DNA of 11,453 nt from Synechococcus sp. PL34863bin_39 (GCA_011523155.1 WTHL01000319.1:1-11453); one strand, 5' to 3'. Counted from the first letter of the stretch, positions 1 through 7,573 are shown. Notes: generated by a model from the sequence alone, not told the origin. Program-made: numbers and translations.

Positions 1-150
1 ATGCGTCGGCAGCACGATGCCGCTCGTCGATAGATCTTCAGCGCTGACCCGCTGTGGCGAGGCCGGCGTCATCCGCTGCTGAAGGGTCCAGAGCAGCGAC
101 AGGCCGCCGACCGCAGCAGCCACGGCACACCAACGCTGAAGGAGGGTCAT
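1..150 (-). CDS. N-terminus of a membrane-anchored or secreted protein, truncated by the window edge
   Basis: Reading the minus strand from the ATG at 150 gives 50 open codons to the left edge with no stop, so only the N-terminus is present. Residues 1-7 (MTLLQRW) include one Arg. A hydrophobic stretch of about 14 residues follows (about 8-21, ending SLLW), then a polar, Pro/Ser-rich segment. This is the layout of a signal peptide or a single N-terminal membrane anchor. The Cys at residue 8 lacks a proper lipobox, so a lipoprotein is unlikely. An in-frame TAA, which is the stop of the upstream DOMON-like gene, sits five codons before the ATG, so the start cannot lie further upstream. I see no good Shine-Dalgarno sequence. 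The gene is third in a minus-strand operon, 15 bases after the DOMON-like gene. The family is not recognisable from 50 residues. Confidence 0.6.
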   Translation of the reverse strand, partial: MTLLQRWCAVAAAVGGLSLLWTLQQRMTPASPQRVSAEDLSTSGIVLPTH

Positions 151-165
151 GGACGGGGCACGGGA

Positions 166-750
166 TTAAGGAACCAGGAAGCTGCGTCGATCATGAAAAT
201 CAGCCTCCTGTCCAGGATGGGACAGGGCCCAGTAGCTCAATGAGCCTGTCGGGGCTTCCGCCACCATGGTCAGCCCCGCCCAGGGAATGACATCATCCGG
301 CCAGAATCCACGGGCGTCGAGGGCAATGGTGCACTGCAGGCCGGCACCGACCCTGTGAATCGAAACCGTGGGGGGCTCGGCCGTGGCCATCGTCGTTTGG
401 CCCTGGCGGTAGTCACTGAAGCCGTAGAGATTCCAATCCCCGGTTGGCGCCACGTTCAATTCCCAGTAGGCCGGGCTGTCCGGCCGAGCGAAAAACGCCT
501 CAAAACAGGTGTGCTCCCAGAGACGATCACACCGATTCCCTCTTGCATCCACAGACCGGCAGGGCACGATGATCTGTCCGTCAAGAGGCGCTTCGTCTGA
601 CTCCACCGCAGGGAGCAGCAGATAGGTGAGCGTCCAGACACCGGTCTGCCGCCACACCAACGAGGCTGTGATCACAACGTCAGGGGAGGGGCCCTGGGGA
701 TGGGGGTGCAAGCGACACACCTGACTGATGGCGGTGGAGTGGCGCGCCAT
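166..750 (-). CDS. DOMON-like domain protein, uncharacterised
   Basis: This 194-aa protein resembles the bacterial DOMON-like family, a beta-sandwich related to ligand- and heme/sugar-binding DOMON domains. Typical family elements are visible. A central LWEHTCFEAFF block is followed by YWELNVAPTGDWNLYGFSDYR, then a WxxxLTMV-type strand, and a C-terminal YWALSHPGQEADFHDRRSF block. There is no signal peptide and no membrane segment, so the protein is probably cytosolic. The ATG at 750 is chosen because TGAGG lies nine bases upstream and overlaps the stop codon of the preceding kinase-like gene. The genes are 11 bases apart, which indicates one operon. The kinase-like neighbour suggests sugar-related chemistry, but the substrate is unknown. 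Family assignment is from remembered motifs; the function is not established. Confidence 0.75.
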   Translation of the reverse strand: MARHSTAISQVCRLHPHPQGPSPDVVITASLVWRQTGVWTLTYLLLPAVESDEAPLDGQIIVPCRSVDARGNRCDRLWEHTCFEAFFARPDSPAYWELNVAPTGDWNLYGFSDYRQGQTTMATAEPPTVSIHRVGAGLQCTIALDARGFWPDDVIPWAGLTMVAEAPTGSLSYWALSHPGQEADFHDRRSFLVP

Positions 751-759
751 CGACGCAGA

Positions 760-764
760 CCTCA
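760..764 (-). promoter_or_regulatory. Ribosome binding site of the DOMON-like gene, overlapping the upstream stop
   Basis: On the minus strand the kinase-like gene ends in TGA within TGAGG, nine bases before the ATG at 750. The Shine-Dalgarno sequence shares three bases with the stop codon. This supports the chosen start and coupling of the two genes. Confidence 0.6.
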
Positions 765-1964
765 GGGCGACTGGGTGAGCTGATCGACGAGAGCCTTGAT
801 GGCCTCGGATTGAGCCTCAATGGAGCGCATCAACGTGAACTGCACAAGAGCCCGATGGAGATTGTGTCCGGGATAGGACACCTTGAAGTAGTGGTCACCC
901 TCGAGGTGGTCCGTCAGGAACCGCAGGCCCAACTCGAAGGGAATCAGACGGATGCAGGCGGGGACATAGGCAAGGTCCGCAGGCGAAAGAAACGCGCGCG
1001 CCACGGAGAGATACCCCTCGAGCACGGCGCGACACAGGCCGAGGTCGAAGTGAACCGCCGAGAGATCGCTCGCATCTTCACCGGCGGGATTGCAGCAGGA
1101 CCGCAGGCAATCGCCGATGTCGTAGTGAACGAGACCGGGTTTGACGGTGTCGAGGTCAATGAGTCCAACGGCCTGGCCGCTGCACTCGTCAATCATCACG
1201 TTGTTGATCTTGGGATCCCCGTGGATGGGACGCCGCTGCAGCTCTCCACGCGCGAGGGCGGCTTCGAGCACATCCGCATCCGTCCGACCGTCGGCGACGC
1301 AGGCGAGGGCCTCCAGGAGCAGAGGATCACAGCCCTCCGCGGAGCCCGACAGACCAGCGTCCTTGGAACGCCACTCAGAAAGCACGTCGTCGTAACGAGA
1401 CAGATACGCGGGCGTAACGTGAAAACCTTCCAGGGTGTCAGCCAAGCGATCGACCGGGAGATCGCTGATCAGGTGATGGAACATGCCAAGGCCGTACCCC
1501 ACCTCGCGGGCCTGGGTGGCGTCAGCGACCACATCGTGGGTCGTGGCCGCACCGATGTAACTGATCGAGCGCCAGAACTGGCCGTCATGCTCCACCCAGT
1601 GGGCATCCGCAGCGCGGGTGGGCAGCACGGTTGGCACCTCCCAGCGCCGCCCCCGCAGCTCCGGCATGCCGGAAGCGATCCGATCGCGCACGTGATCACC
1701 GAGGGCAATCAGGTTTCCCATCACCAGCTCAGGACGACTGAACACATCGGTGTTCAGCCTCTGCATCACAAAGGCAGTCCCGTCCTCAGCCCCGGCGTCG
1801 GGTGCTACCACAAGGCGCACCAGAAAGGTGTCGTTGACATTCCCGGATCCGATCACATCGATCGCATCGATCTGATCAGGCGGATGGAAGCGCCCGGCGA
1901 TGGCTTCAAGGGATTGACCCGATCGGGCGGAGACAGAACTCATGGCCATTCGCATCCGTCTCAC
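762..1964 (-). CDS. Phosphotransferase (APH fold) resembling N-acetylhexosamine 1-kinase
   Basis: A 400-aa kinase of the aminoglycoside-phosphotransferase/choline-kinase fold. The catalytic loop HGDPKINN is at residues 248-255 (D250 the putative base), and the metal-binding LIDLDT follows with D270 and D272. The text after it (VKPGLVHYDIGDCLRSCCNPAGED) and the C-terminal FLTDHLEGDHYFKV-YPGHNLHRALVQ block match the subfamily containing NahK, which phosphorylates N-acetylhexosamines at C1. The N-lobe has an SGNVNDTFLV glycine-rich segment. No membrane segment is present, so it is cytosolic. The first codon is GTG at 1964, with AAGG seven bases upstream. ATGs at 1955, 1949 and 1943 are alternatives that would remove up to seven residues. 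It heads an operon with the DOMON-like gene and the gene at 1-150, and is divergent from the nuclease gene. The fold is secure; the substrate (amino sugar or another small molecule) is inferred. Confidence 0.82.
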   Translation of the reverse strand: MRRMRMAMSSVSARSGQSLEAIAGRFHPPDQIDAIDVIGSGNVNDTFLVRLVVAPDAGAEDGTAFVMQRLNTDVFSRPELVMGNLIALGDHVRDRIASGMPELRGRRWEVPTVLPTRAADAHWVEHDGQFWRSISYIGAATTHDVVADATQAREVGYGLGMFHHLISDLPVDRLADTLEGFHVTPAYLSRYDDVLSEWRSKDAGLSGSAEGCDPLLLEALACVADGRTDADVLEAALARGELQRRPIHGDPKINNVMIDECSGQAVGLIDLDTVKPGLVHYDIGDCLRSCCNPAGEDASDLSAVHFDLGLCRAVLEGYLSVARAFLSPADLAYVPACIRLIPFELGLRFLTDHLEGDHYFKVSYPGHNLHRALVQFTLMRSIEAQSEAIKALVDQLTQSP

Positions 1965-2056
1965 AACCGAACCTTGATGCCAGGAGCCCGTGAATTCAGG
2001 CGCGAGTGTGCAGAAGCGCAGGCGTTATAAGCCGCCCGAAGGCTGAAGACGGCAGC
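1965..2056. promoter_or_regulatory. Divergent intergenic region with a candidate -10 element
   Basis: This 92-base gap separates the kinase operon (minus) from the nuclease/ATPase operon (plus) and must hold both promoters unless transcription enters from further away. TTATAA at 2025-2030 is the best -10-like hexamer. Because it is self-complementary it could serve either strand. No convincing -35 lies at the right distance. TGAATTCA at 1991-1998 is a short perfect palindrome of unknown meaning. Toward 2057, GAAGA at 2045-2049 is a plausible weak ribosome binding site. Confidence 0.35.
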
Positions 2057-3295
2057 ATGGGGCCCTTGCCCTTTGATCGCCCCGTGCCCCGTCTGCTTCA
2101 CACCGCTGATTGGCAGATCGGCAAGCCCTACCGCTGGATCGAGGACCTGGATCGGCGCAGCCGGCTGCAACGCGCTCGCCTCGACGCCATCGAGCGCATG
2201 GTTGCTGTTGCCGCCAGTGAGGCGGTCGATCTCGTGCTGGTGGCCGGGGATCTCTTCGACAGCAGCACCGTGGCGGAAGCGGTGGTGATGGAAGTGCTGG
2301 AGGTGATCGGAACCTTTCCAGCGCCAGTGCTGGTGATTCCCGGGAACCATGACCATGGAGGTGCCGGCGGCATCTGGCGCAGGGCCGATGTGATTCAGGA
2401 GATGCGGCGTCGCGCGGACAACCTGCACTTGCTCCTGACGCCTGAACCGATCTCCGCCGCAGGTGTCACCGTGCTGCCGTGCCCTTTGCTGCGGCAGCAC
2501 GAGACCCGGAGCCCGGGGACCTGGATCGAGACCCTCGACTGGAACACGCTCAACCCGTCGGACGCGAGGGTTGTGCTCGCCCACGGGTCAGTGCAGGGAT
2601 TCAGCGCCACCGATTACGACACCCCAGGCGAGCAGGGAGCCAACCAGCTGCGGCCCGAACGCTGGCCGACAACGAACTACGACTACCTGGCGCTGGGGGA
2701 CTGGCACGCGATGAAACGGGTTGATCCCAAGGGCTGGTATCCGGGGACCCCCGAGCCCGACCGTTTCCCAGCCAGTCCGGACGACCGCCGTGGCCAGGTC
2801 CTGCTTGTGGATGTGGACCGCGGCCTTGATCCCAAGGTGACCGTGGCTGAAACCGCAGGCATCCAATGGCACAACGAACAGGTTGCCCTGCGAGGCGGCG
2901 ACGATCTGCAGCAGCTGAGGCAGCAGGTTCAGATCCTCACCGGCCGGCGCGTGGGCAAAGACCTGCTGCGCCTTGAACTTGAGGGTCAACTGGGACTGGC
3001 TGACCACCGAGACCTCGATGCCCTGATCACAGACCTTCAGACCCGGCTGCTCCATCTGCGGGTGCGCGGCAGCTGTCACCGACGACCGGAGGCCTCGGAA
3101 CTAGGGGCTCTGCTGGACCGGAGTGATGCGCCACTGATGGCCACGATCGTGCGTCAGCTGCAGACGGAGCTGCTGGAGACCGATGCTGATCAGTCCGATC
3201 AGATCGCCTTGCTGGAGGCAGCCTTGTGCGAACTGCACAGGCTCTGCCAGGCGGCTGCGGATGCAAGCGTCACCAGCGTGGAGGCGTCGCCATGA
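2057..3295 (+). CDS. SbcD/Mre11-type metallophosphoesterase, DNA repair nuclease subunit
   Basis: A 412-aa calcineurin-like phosphoesterase of the SbcD/Mre11/YhaO kind, the nuclease partner of an SbcC/Rad50-type ATPase. It processes DNA ends and hairpins in the cytoplasm using two metal ions. All metal-binding motifs are present in order: LLHTADWQIG (D18, Q20), GDLFDSS (D65), PGNHDHGG (N97, H98), LAHGS (H176) and LGDWHAMK (D215, H217). The first motif has Gln where classical SbcD has His, a variant I associate with a subset of this family. Residues after about 270 form the capping and partner-binding part. The ATG at 2057 is preferred because it is 15 residues before the first motif. An in-frame ATG at 2006 and a GTG at 2084 are possible but less likely. 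Its stop overlaps the next start (ATGA at 3292-3295), so the two subunits are co-translated. Confidence 0.88.
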   Translation: MGPLPFDRPVPRLLHTADWQIGKPYRWIEDLDRRSRLQRARLDAIERMVAVAASEAVDLVLVAGDLFDSSTVAEAVVMEVLEVIGTFPAPVLVIPGNHDHGGAGGIWRRADVIQEMRRRADNLHLLLTPEPISAAGVTVLPCPLLRQHETRSPGTWIETLDWNTLNPSDARVVLAHGSVQGFSATDYDTPGEQGANQLRPERWPTTNYDYLALGDWHAMKRVDPKGWYPGTPEPDRFPASPDDRRGQVLLVDVDRGLDPKVTVAETAGIQWHNEQVALRGGDDLQQLRQQVQILTGRRVGKDLLRLELEGQLGLADHRDLDALITDLQTRLLHLRVRGSCHRRPEASELGALLDRSDAPLMATIVRQLQTELLETDADQSDQIALLEAALCELHRLCQAAADASVTSVEASP

Positions 3296-5979
3296 AATTG
3301 CTGAGCTGCCACCTTCGGAGCATTCGGCGACACCGGGAGCTGGCCCTCGACTTTCATCCCGGTCTGACCCTGATCACCGGCGCGAACGAAAGTGGCAAGA
3401 GTTCCCTGGTGGAGGCCCTGCATCGCTGCCTGTTTCTGCGTTCCACCGCAACAGGAGCCCCGGTGCGACGCCTGCAGACCCTGCAGCACGGTGGGCTACC
3501 GGAGGTCGGGCTGCGTTTTGAGGCGCGTGGTCAGACCTGGGGCTTGCGGAAACGCTTCAGCGGCCAGAGCGGCACCACAACCCTGACCGGACCTGGCGGC
3601 AGCAATCTCCTGGGCGGTGAAGCGGAAGAACAGCTGGCGTCACTGCTGGGCATCAGTGAAATCATCGGCAGCCGCCAGGCCGCACGCGTGCTGCCAAGTC
3701 GCTGGGCCCATCTCTGGGTGATGCAGGGCGACGCAGGCAGGGATCTGCTGCAGCTCGGGGGCGAGCACTACGACCTGCGCGCTCTGATCGAGGAGCTGGA
3801 GCGCCGGGCCGACGATGCCCTGCAGTCGCCCCTGGATCAGCACCTGCACGACCAACTGGCCACCTTGGTCAGTGCCAGTGTCACCACGCGTGGACTGCGG
3901 CAGCACAGCCGTCAGTGGCAATGCGAGCAGTCCCTGCAGGACGCCCGCCGGACACTGGCCTGCGCTGAAGAGGACCTGGACCGTTTCGAACAGGCCAGCG
4001 CCGGGCTGGACGCCCTCGAGGATGAGCAGAGGGCCCTCGAACAGCAACAGCGTCCGGATCTGGAGCAGAAGCGGCAGACCCTTCTTCACCAGCAACAGGA
4101 GCTGGGCCAGACCCTCGCCAGACGCAAAAGTCTCGAACAACAGCTGCAGCCGCTGGAGCAACACCACCAGCAACTGCAGTTGTGCCAGCGCCGCCTCGAT
4201 GAGACCGTTCGGCGCATCGACACGCACCAGCGCAGCCTTGAGCAAATCGACGGCGAACTTCGGCGTCTCGAGGCCAGACACCAGGAGCAGACCACGCAGC
4301 AGCAGCAGCAGCGCGAGGCATGGGAGCAGTGTGAACGTGAACGTCAGACCCTCGAAACACGCGGCCAGGAGCTCCGGCGTCTCGAGGAGCGACTCCAACT
4401 GCAGGAGCGCCTCGACCAGCTGAACCGTCAGGAACGGCTTCTGCTGACGTGGCAAGCCCAGCACCAGGAGGTGACGCAAGCCCTGAACGCACTGCAGGCA
4501 CCGGAGAGCGAGGAGCTGCAACGCCTGCAGGACCAGCAACGACAACTGGATGCCGTTCGGGTTCGCCGCGATGCGATGGCCTCGCTGGTCACCCTGGAAT
4601 GCTGCGATCAGGACGTTCGCATCAACGACAGCCCCCTGGCTGCCGGGGCGTCACAACGGCTGAGCAGCACGTTCGTCGTGACGGTCGGCGACGGCGTCAC
4701 CCTTCGCATCGCCCCAGGTGGAGGGGAGGGTCTGGACACCCTCAATCAGACGGAGATGCAGCTGCAGCAGGCCATCCAGGCCACCCTTCGGCGCTGGACC
4801 GTGGACAGCCTGGAGGACCTTGTGGCGCGCTCCCAGCGTCGAACGGCCCTGCAGACCAGGCAGACGCTGCTCAACCAACAACGCCCTGAATGCACCGACG
4901 TCTCAGAACTCAGAGACCAGACAGCCGAACTGATGCAGCGGCTGGAGACGCTGGCCTCCGATGGGGAGGCGGTTGCCGACTGCGATCCCAAGGCCATCAC
5001 CCAGGAGCTGAACCGCTGCCGGCAGCGCTACCGCCAGCTCAGTGACCAGGGCCAGCGCCTTCAGAAGCAGCTGCAGCAGCACGACCAGGCGCTGCGGCAT
5101 CAGGCTGAGACGACACAGACCCTGCAGCTGCAGCGTGAAGCGCTCCTGGCTGAGACCCGCAGCCTGGCGCAGCAGCGCGAGACCCTGATTCGGGACCAGG
5201 GCGACGCCGACGCCCTCAAGCAGCAACTGCGCAGCTCCCAGGCCAGGATCGGGGCCCTGAAAGCAGACATGGCCGCCTTGGGTGATCCAGCGGCCTCCGG
5301 AGACGAGCAGGCCCGGCACATCGCCAGGGCCCTTGAGGCCCTGGAGCAGCAGGACCAGGCCCTGCTCGAACGCCTCCAGACCCTCAGTGCGGAACGGGGA
5401 GCCCTTCTGGAGCGCTGCGCCAGCCTGGGCAGTCACAACCCCTATGCGTTGGTGGAGGAAGCCAGGCAGGCGCTCAACCAGGCGGATGCGGCGCAGCGCA
5501 GTGCAGCGCTGGAGCTGCGGGCCCATCAGCATCTTCTCCAACGTTTCGAAACCGCCCGTAGCGACCTGGCCAACCGCTACACCGTTCCCCTCACCGACAG
5601 CATCACCCAGTACCTGACACCGCTGCTGACGGGCCCCGGCGATGCCTGCTCCCTCAGCTACGACACCAAAAACGGCCTGGGAGACCTGACCCTGCAACGC
5701 GACGGACTGCCCCTTCCCTTCGCCAGCCTGAGCGGAGGCATGCGGGAACAGTTGAATGCCGCACTGCGGCTGGCGCTCGCCGACACCCTCCGCAGCGGAC
5801 ACGACGGATGCCTGCCGATGCTGTTCGACGACGCCTTCTCCAACACCGACCCGGATCGGCTGGAGGCTGTCCTGACCATGCTGCGTCAGGCCGTCGACCG
5901 GGGGCTGCAAGTGGTGGTGCTCAGCTGCGATGGCGCCCCCTATCGCAGGGTTGCCGATGCGGTTGTTGCGTTGTCGTGA
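3292..5979 (+). CDS. SbcC/Rad50-like (YhaN-type) coiled-coil ATPase without a zinc hook
   Basis: An 895-aa SMC/Rad50-type ATPase, expected to tether and scan DNA with the nuclease encoded just upstream. Walker A is GANESGKS at residues 30-37. The signature motif LSGGMREQ is at 813-820 and Walker B is MLFDDAF with D846 and D847. Two long Gln/Glu/Leu/Arg-rich coiled coils occupy roughly 205-425 and 485-740. At their tip there is no Cys-x-x-Cys hook. Residues about 429-484 instead form a beta-rich, Gly-containing insert, similar to what I recall in actinobacterial YhaN-type ATPases. The H-loop position reads VVVLSCDG, lacking the usual His. The start at 3292 is chosen because it overlaps the upstream stop (ATGA) and begins directly with the conserved MKLLSCHLRSI strand; an upstream in-frame ATG at 3226 lies inside the nuclease gene. 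The protein is shorter than E. coli SbcC (about 1,050 aa). The role is inferred from the family and the pairing. Confidence 0.88.
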   Translation: MKLLSCHLRSIRRHRELALDFHPGLTLITGANESGKSSLVEALHRCLFLRSTATGAPVRRLQTLQHGGLPEVGLRFEARGQTWGLRKRFSGQSGTTTLTGPGGSNLLGGEAEEQLASLLGISEIIGSRQAARVLPSRWAHLWVMQGDAGRDLLQLGGEHYDLRALIEELERRADDALQSPLDQHLHDQLATLVSASVTTRGLRQHSRQWQCEQSLQDARRTLACAEEDLDRFEQASAGLDALEDEQRALEQQQRPDLEQKRQTLLHQQQELGQTLARRKSLEQQLQPLEQHHQQLQLCQRRLDETVRRIDTHQRSLEQIDGELRRLEARHQEQTTQQQQQREAWEQCERERQTLETRGQELRRLEERLQLQERLDQLNRQERLLLTWQAQHQEVTQALNALQAPESEELQRLQDQQRQLDAVRVRRDAMASLVTLECCDQDVRINDSPLAAGASQRLSSTFVVTVGDGVTLRIAPGGGEGLDTLNQTEMQLQQAIQATLRRWTVDSLEDLVARSQRRTALQTRQTLLNQQRPECTDVSELRDQTAELMQRLETLASDGEAVADCDPKAITQELNRCRQRYRQLSDQGQRLQKQLQQHDQALRHQAETTQTLQLQREALLAETRSLAQQRETLIRDQGDADALKQQLRSSQARIGALKADMAALGDPAASGDEQARHIARALEALEQQDQALLERLQTLSAERGALLERCASLGSHNPYALVEEARQALNQADAAQRSAALELRAHQHLLQRFETARSDLANRYTVPLTDSITQYLTPLLTGPGDACSLSYDTKNGLGDLTLQRDGLPLPFASLSGGMREQLNAALRLALADTLRSGHDGCLPMLFDDAFSNTDPDRLEAVLTMLRQAVDRGLQVVVLSCDGAPYRRVADAVVALS
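4297..4311 (+). repeat. (CAG)5 microsatellite within the ATPase coiled coil
   Basis: Five uninterrupted CAG codons encode a Gln5 run in the first coiled coil. They sit in a wider CAG/CTG-rich tract that also creates long spurious reading frames on the opposite strand. It could vary in length by slippage without shifting the frame. I see no regulatory meaning. Confidence 0.6.
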
Positions 5980-5987
5980 GGAGGCGG

Positions 5988-7526
5988 TCAGTCGAGCGCG
6001 TTCTCGATCACGTTCATGGCCCTCAGATAGGCGGGGGGCTCCCCAGACTCCTCGGATTCATCCAGGGCAAGATCGTCACGAATCGCCTTGCGGGCGTTGT
6101 CAGCGATCACCGCATTGACGATCAGATCCATCGCCTCCGGTTGCTGCAGATTGTGGAGCGCTTCGGCGTAACGGCGGCTGTGGGTCGGGCGAACGGATTC
6201 CTGGCAGTACGCGGACAGCTCGCGACTGTCGGTCATCACGGAGAACGCCACAGCCTTGGTGGCCGGCTTGCCGTAAATGGCCATGTAGAGAAGGTTGACC
6301 ATGGAGGCGTCATGCACGGGAATGGCGTATTTGCGGACGATCTGTGGCCAGTAGCGCAGCGCCTTGAGCCCCTCCAAGCCACCCTTGCGTAGGCCTTCGG
6401 CCTCGCACCACGCTTCGAGCTCCTCCATGGAGTGGGGACAACGCTGCAACGCCCCCATTTGTCTGGCAAGCACCTGACCGGCCTCGAAATTGCGCGTGGG
6501 CTTCCCCGACACCGGCAGCATCATGCTGCCGCGAACATCCGCAACCATGGCGGTGAGCTGGGCAAAGGTGTGGTCGCGAACCTTCTCCATGTCGCCGCCG
6601 CGCACCAGGGCCGCTTCGATGCGCTGAACTCCGTAGCCGAGCTCGGTGAGTGGAAACGGCTGACGGTTGTAGAGCCTTTGCCGGTCCTGCCGAGCCATCG
6701 ACACCGTTGCGGCCTGATCGAGACACTGATCCAGCAGCAAGGTGAGCAGCGTGGGCAGAACACCGGGGTTGTCCTGGTGATAGGCGTAACCGAAGCCGGC
6801 GAACACCGATGACATGTTCTTCGCCGCCTTGATGTACTGACCCTCAACGTTGTGAACCCCAGGAGAGACCTGGATGTTGGGAGACAACCGATCGAGCAGG
6901 CGTGCACCCAGCAGCGCGGTCAGGGCATTGGGGTGGCAGAAATTGGCGGTGAAACTGTCCAGTGGATTGCGCAGGGCTCCATGGCGATGGAAGCCGGAGA
7001 AGAACGCAAGGTTGGGCTCCCGCTCACAGAGCACGAAGGAGTCATTGCTGATGGGATCGTGGGTGAACGATCCCGCCAGACAGGCGAGCACCACATGCTC
7101 ACGCCCGAGGTCCTGACGCAGTCTGCAGGCCTCCTGGAGGTCATCTTCGATGTGGTTGCTGTTGGCGGCAAGCACCACAAGCTCACACTCCCGGATCAGG
7201 TCTTCAAGTGTGTTGGGACGCCGGTTCGCACCCTCCCCATGGCTGGCCATCCGCTCCATCGCAGCCACGTGGTCCTGGTCCATGCCTGCAACGGCCGACG
7301 CTGGGAACGCACCGAGCAGGGACCGGCCGGGCCGAGGAGCCAGCATCAGACTGGCCTCGGTGGCTTTCTGCATCGCGCAGTTGTAGGCCAGCGATGCCGG
7401 ATACAGGCCCACGCTGTAGAAGCCGACCCGTCCGTGCTCGAGGTCAAGAATCCGCTGCTTGATCAGGTCGGCATCGAGGCTGCGGGGGAAGAACGCATTG
7501 CTCTGCAGACCGAGTTCAAGCGGCAT
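5988..7526 (-). CDS. Orphan dehydrogenase-like protein (GpsA/6PGDH superfamily resemblance)
   Basis: A 512-aa soluble protein that I do not recognise as a named enzyme. Its layout suggests the glycerol-3-phosphate/6-phosphogluconate dehydrogenase superfamily. A Rossmann-like start GRVGFYSVGLYPASLA (about 32-47) carries a degenerate glycine motif. It is followed by LVVLAANSNHIEDDL (about 116-130) and VVLACLAGSF, resembling the post-Rossmann strands of GpsA. NVEGQYIKAAKNMSSVFAG, with K236-N237, matches the position of the catalytic Lys-Asn of GpsA. The remaining roughly 270 residues are mostly helical and much longer than the C-terminal domain of GpsA (total about 330 aa). The C-terminus is acidic. 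The ATG at 7526 is the only reasonable start; no strong Shine-Dalgarno is visible. The gene converges on the ATPase with an 8-base gap and is divergent from the GST-like gene. It probably binds NAD(P) in the cytosol; the substrate is unknown. Confidence 0.7.
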   Translation of the reverse strand: MPLELGLQSNAFFPRSLDADLIKQRILDLEHGRVGFYSVGLYPASLAYNCAMQKATEASLMLAPRPGRSLLGAFPASAVAGMDQDHVAAMERMASHGEGANRRPNTLEDLIRECELVVLAANSNHIEDDLQEACRLRQDLGREHVVLACLAGSFTHDPISNDSFVLCEREPNLAFFSGFHRHGALRNPLDSFTANFCHPNALTALLGARLLDRLSPNIQVSPGVHNVEGQYIKAAKNMSSVFAGFGYAYHQDNPGVLPTLLTLLLDQCLDQAATVSMARQDRQRLYNRQPFPLTELGYGVQRIEAALVRGGDMEKVRDHTFAQLTAMVADVRGSMMLPVSGKPTRNFEAGQVLARQMGALQRCPHSMEELEAWCEAEGLRKGGLEGLKALRYWPQIVRKYAIPVHDASMVNLLYMAIYGKPATKAVAFSVMTDSRELSAYCQESVRPTHSRRYAEALHNLQQPEAMDLIVNAVIADNARKAIRDDLALDESEESGEPPAYLRAMNVIENALD

Positions 7527-7549
7527 CCGACGGGCTCACCAGTAGCGCG

Positions 7550-7573
7550 ATGATCAGGGTTCACCCTAATCAT
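7550..7573. promoter_or_regulatory. 24-bp near-palindrome between divergent genes, candidate operator
   Basis: The sequence ATGATCAGGGTT followed directly by CACCCTAATCAT has two 12-base arms that match at 10 of 12 paired positions with no spacer. It lies in the 55-base gap between the dehydrogenase-like gene (start 7526, minus) and the GST-like gene (start 7582, plus), eight bases before the latter. The size and symmetry fit a dimeric repressor site, or a hairpin in the GST leader. It does not match the cyanobacterial LexA, NtcA or Fur consensus that I know. Confidence 0.35.

Noticed and set aside
810..2030. A 406-codon open frame on the plus strand opposite the kinase-like gene
   Set aside because: It is antisense to a gene with clear catalytic motifs. 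Its translation has no recognisable domain, and long open antisense frames are expected in GC-rich coding DNA.
3226..3291. Upstream ATG extending the ATPase by 22 residues
   Set aside because: The extension lies within the nuclease gene and reads as a shadow. The ATG at 3292 overlaps the upstream stop and begins at the conserved first strand.
3640..4545. A 301-codon Leu-rich open frame on the minus strand inside the ATPase gene
   Set aside because: It mirrors CAG/GAG-rich coiled-coil codons, which read as Leu-rich CTG/CTC on the other strand. It is compositional, not a gene.
4903..5910. A 335-codon minus-strand frame inside the second half of the ATPase gene
   Set aside because: It has the same compositional cause and lies over the signature and Walker B coding region.
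6852..7553. A 233-codon plus-strand frame opposite the dehydrogenase-like gene
   Set aside because: The minus-strand product has coherent secondary-structure patterns and superfamily landmarks; the plus-strand product is low-complexity and unlike any family.
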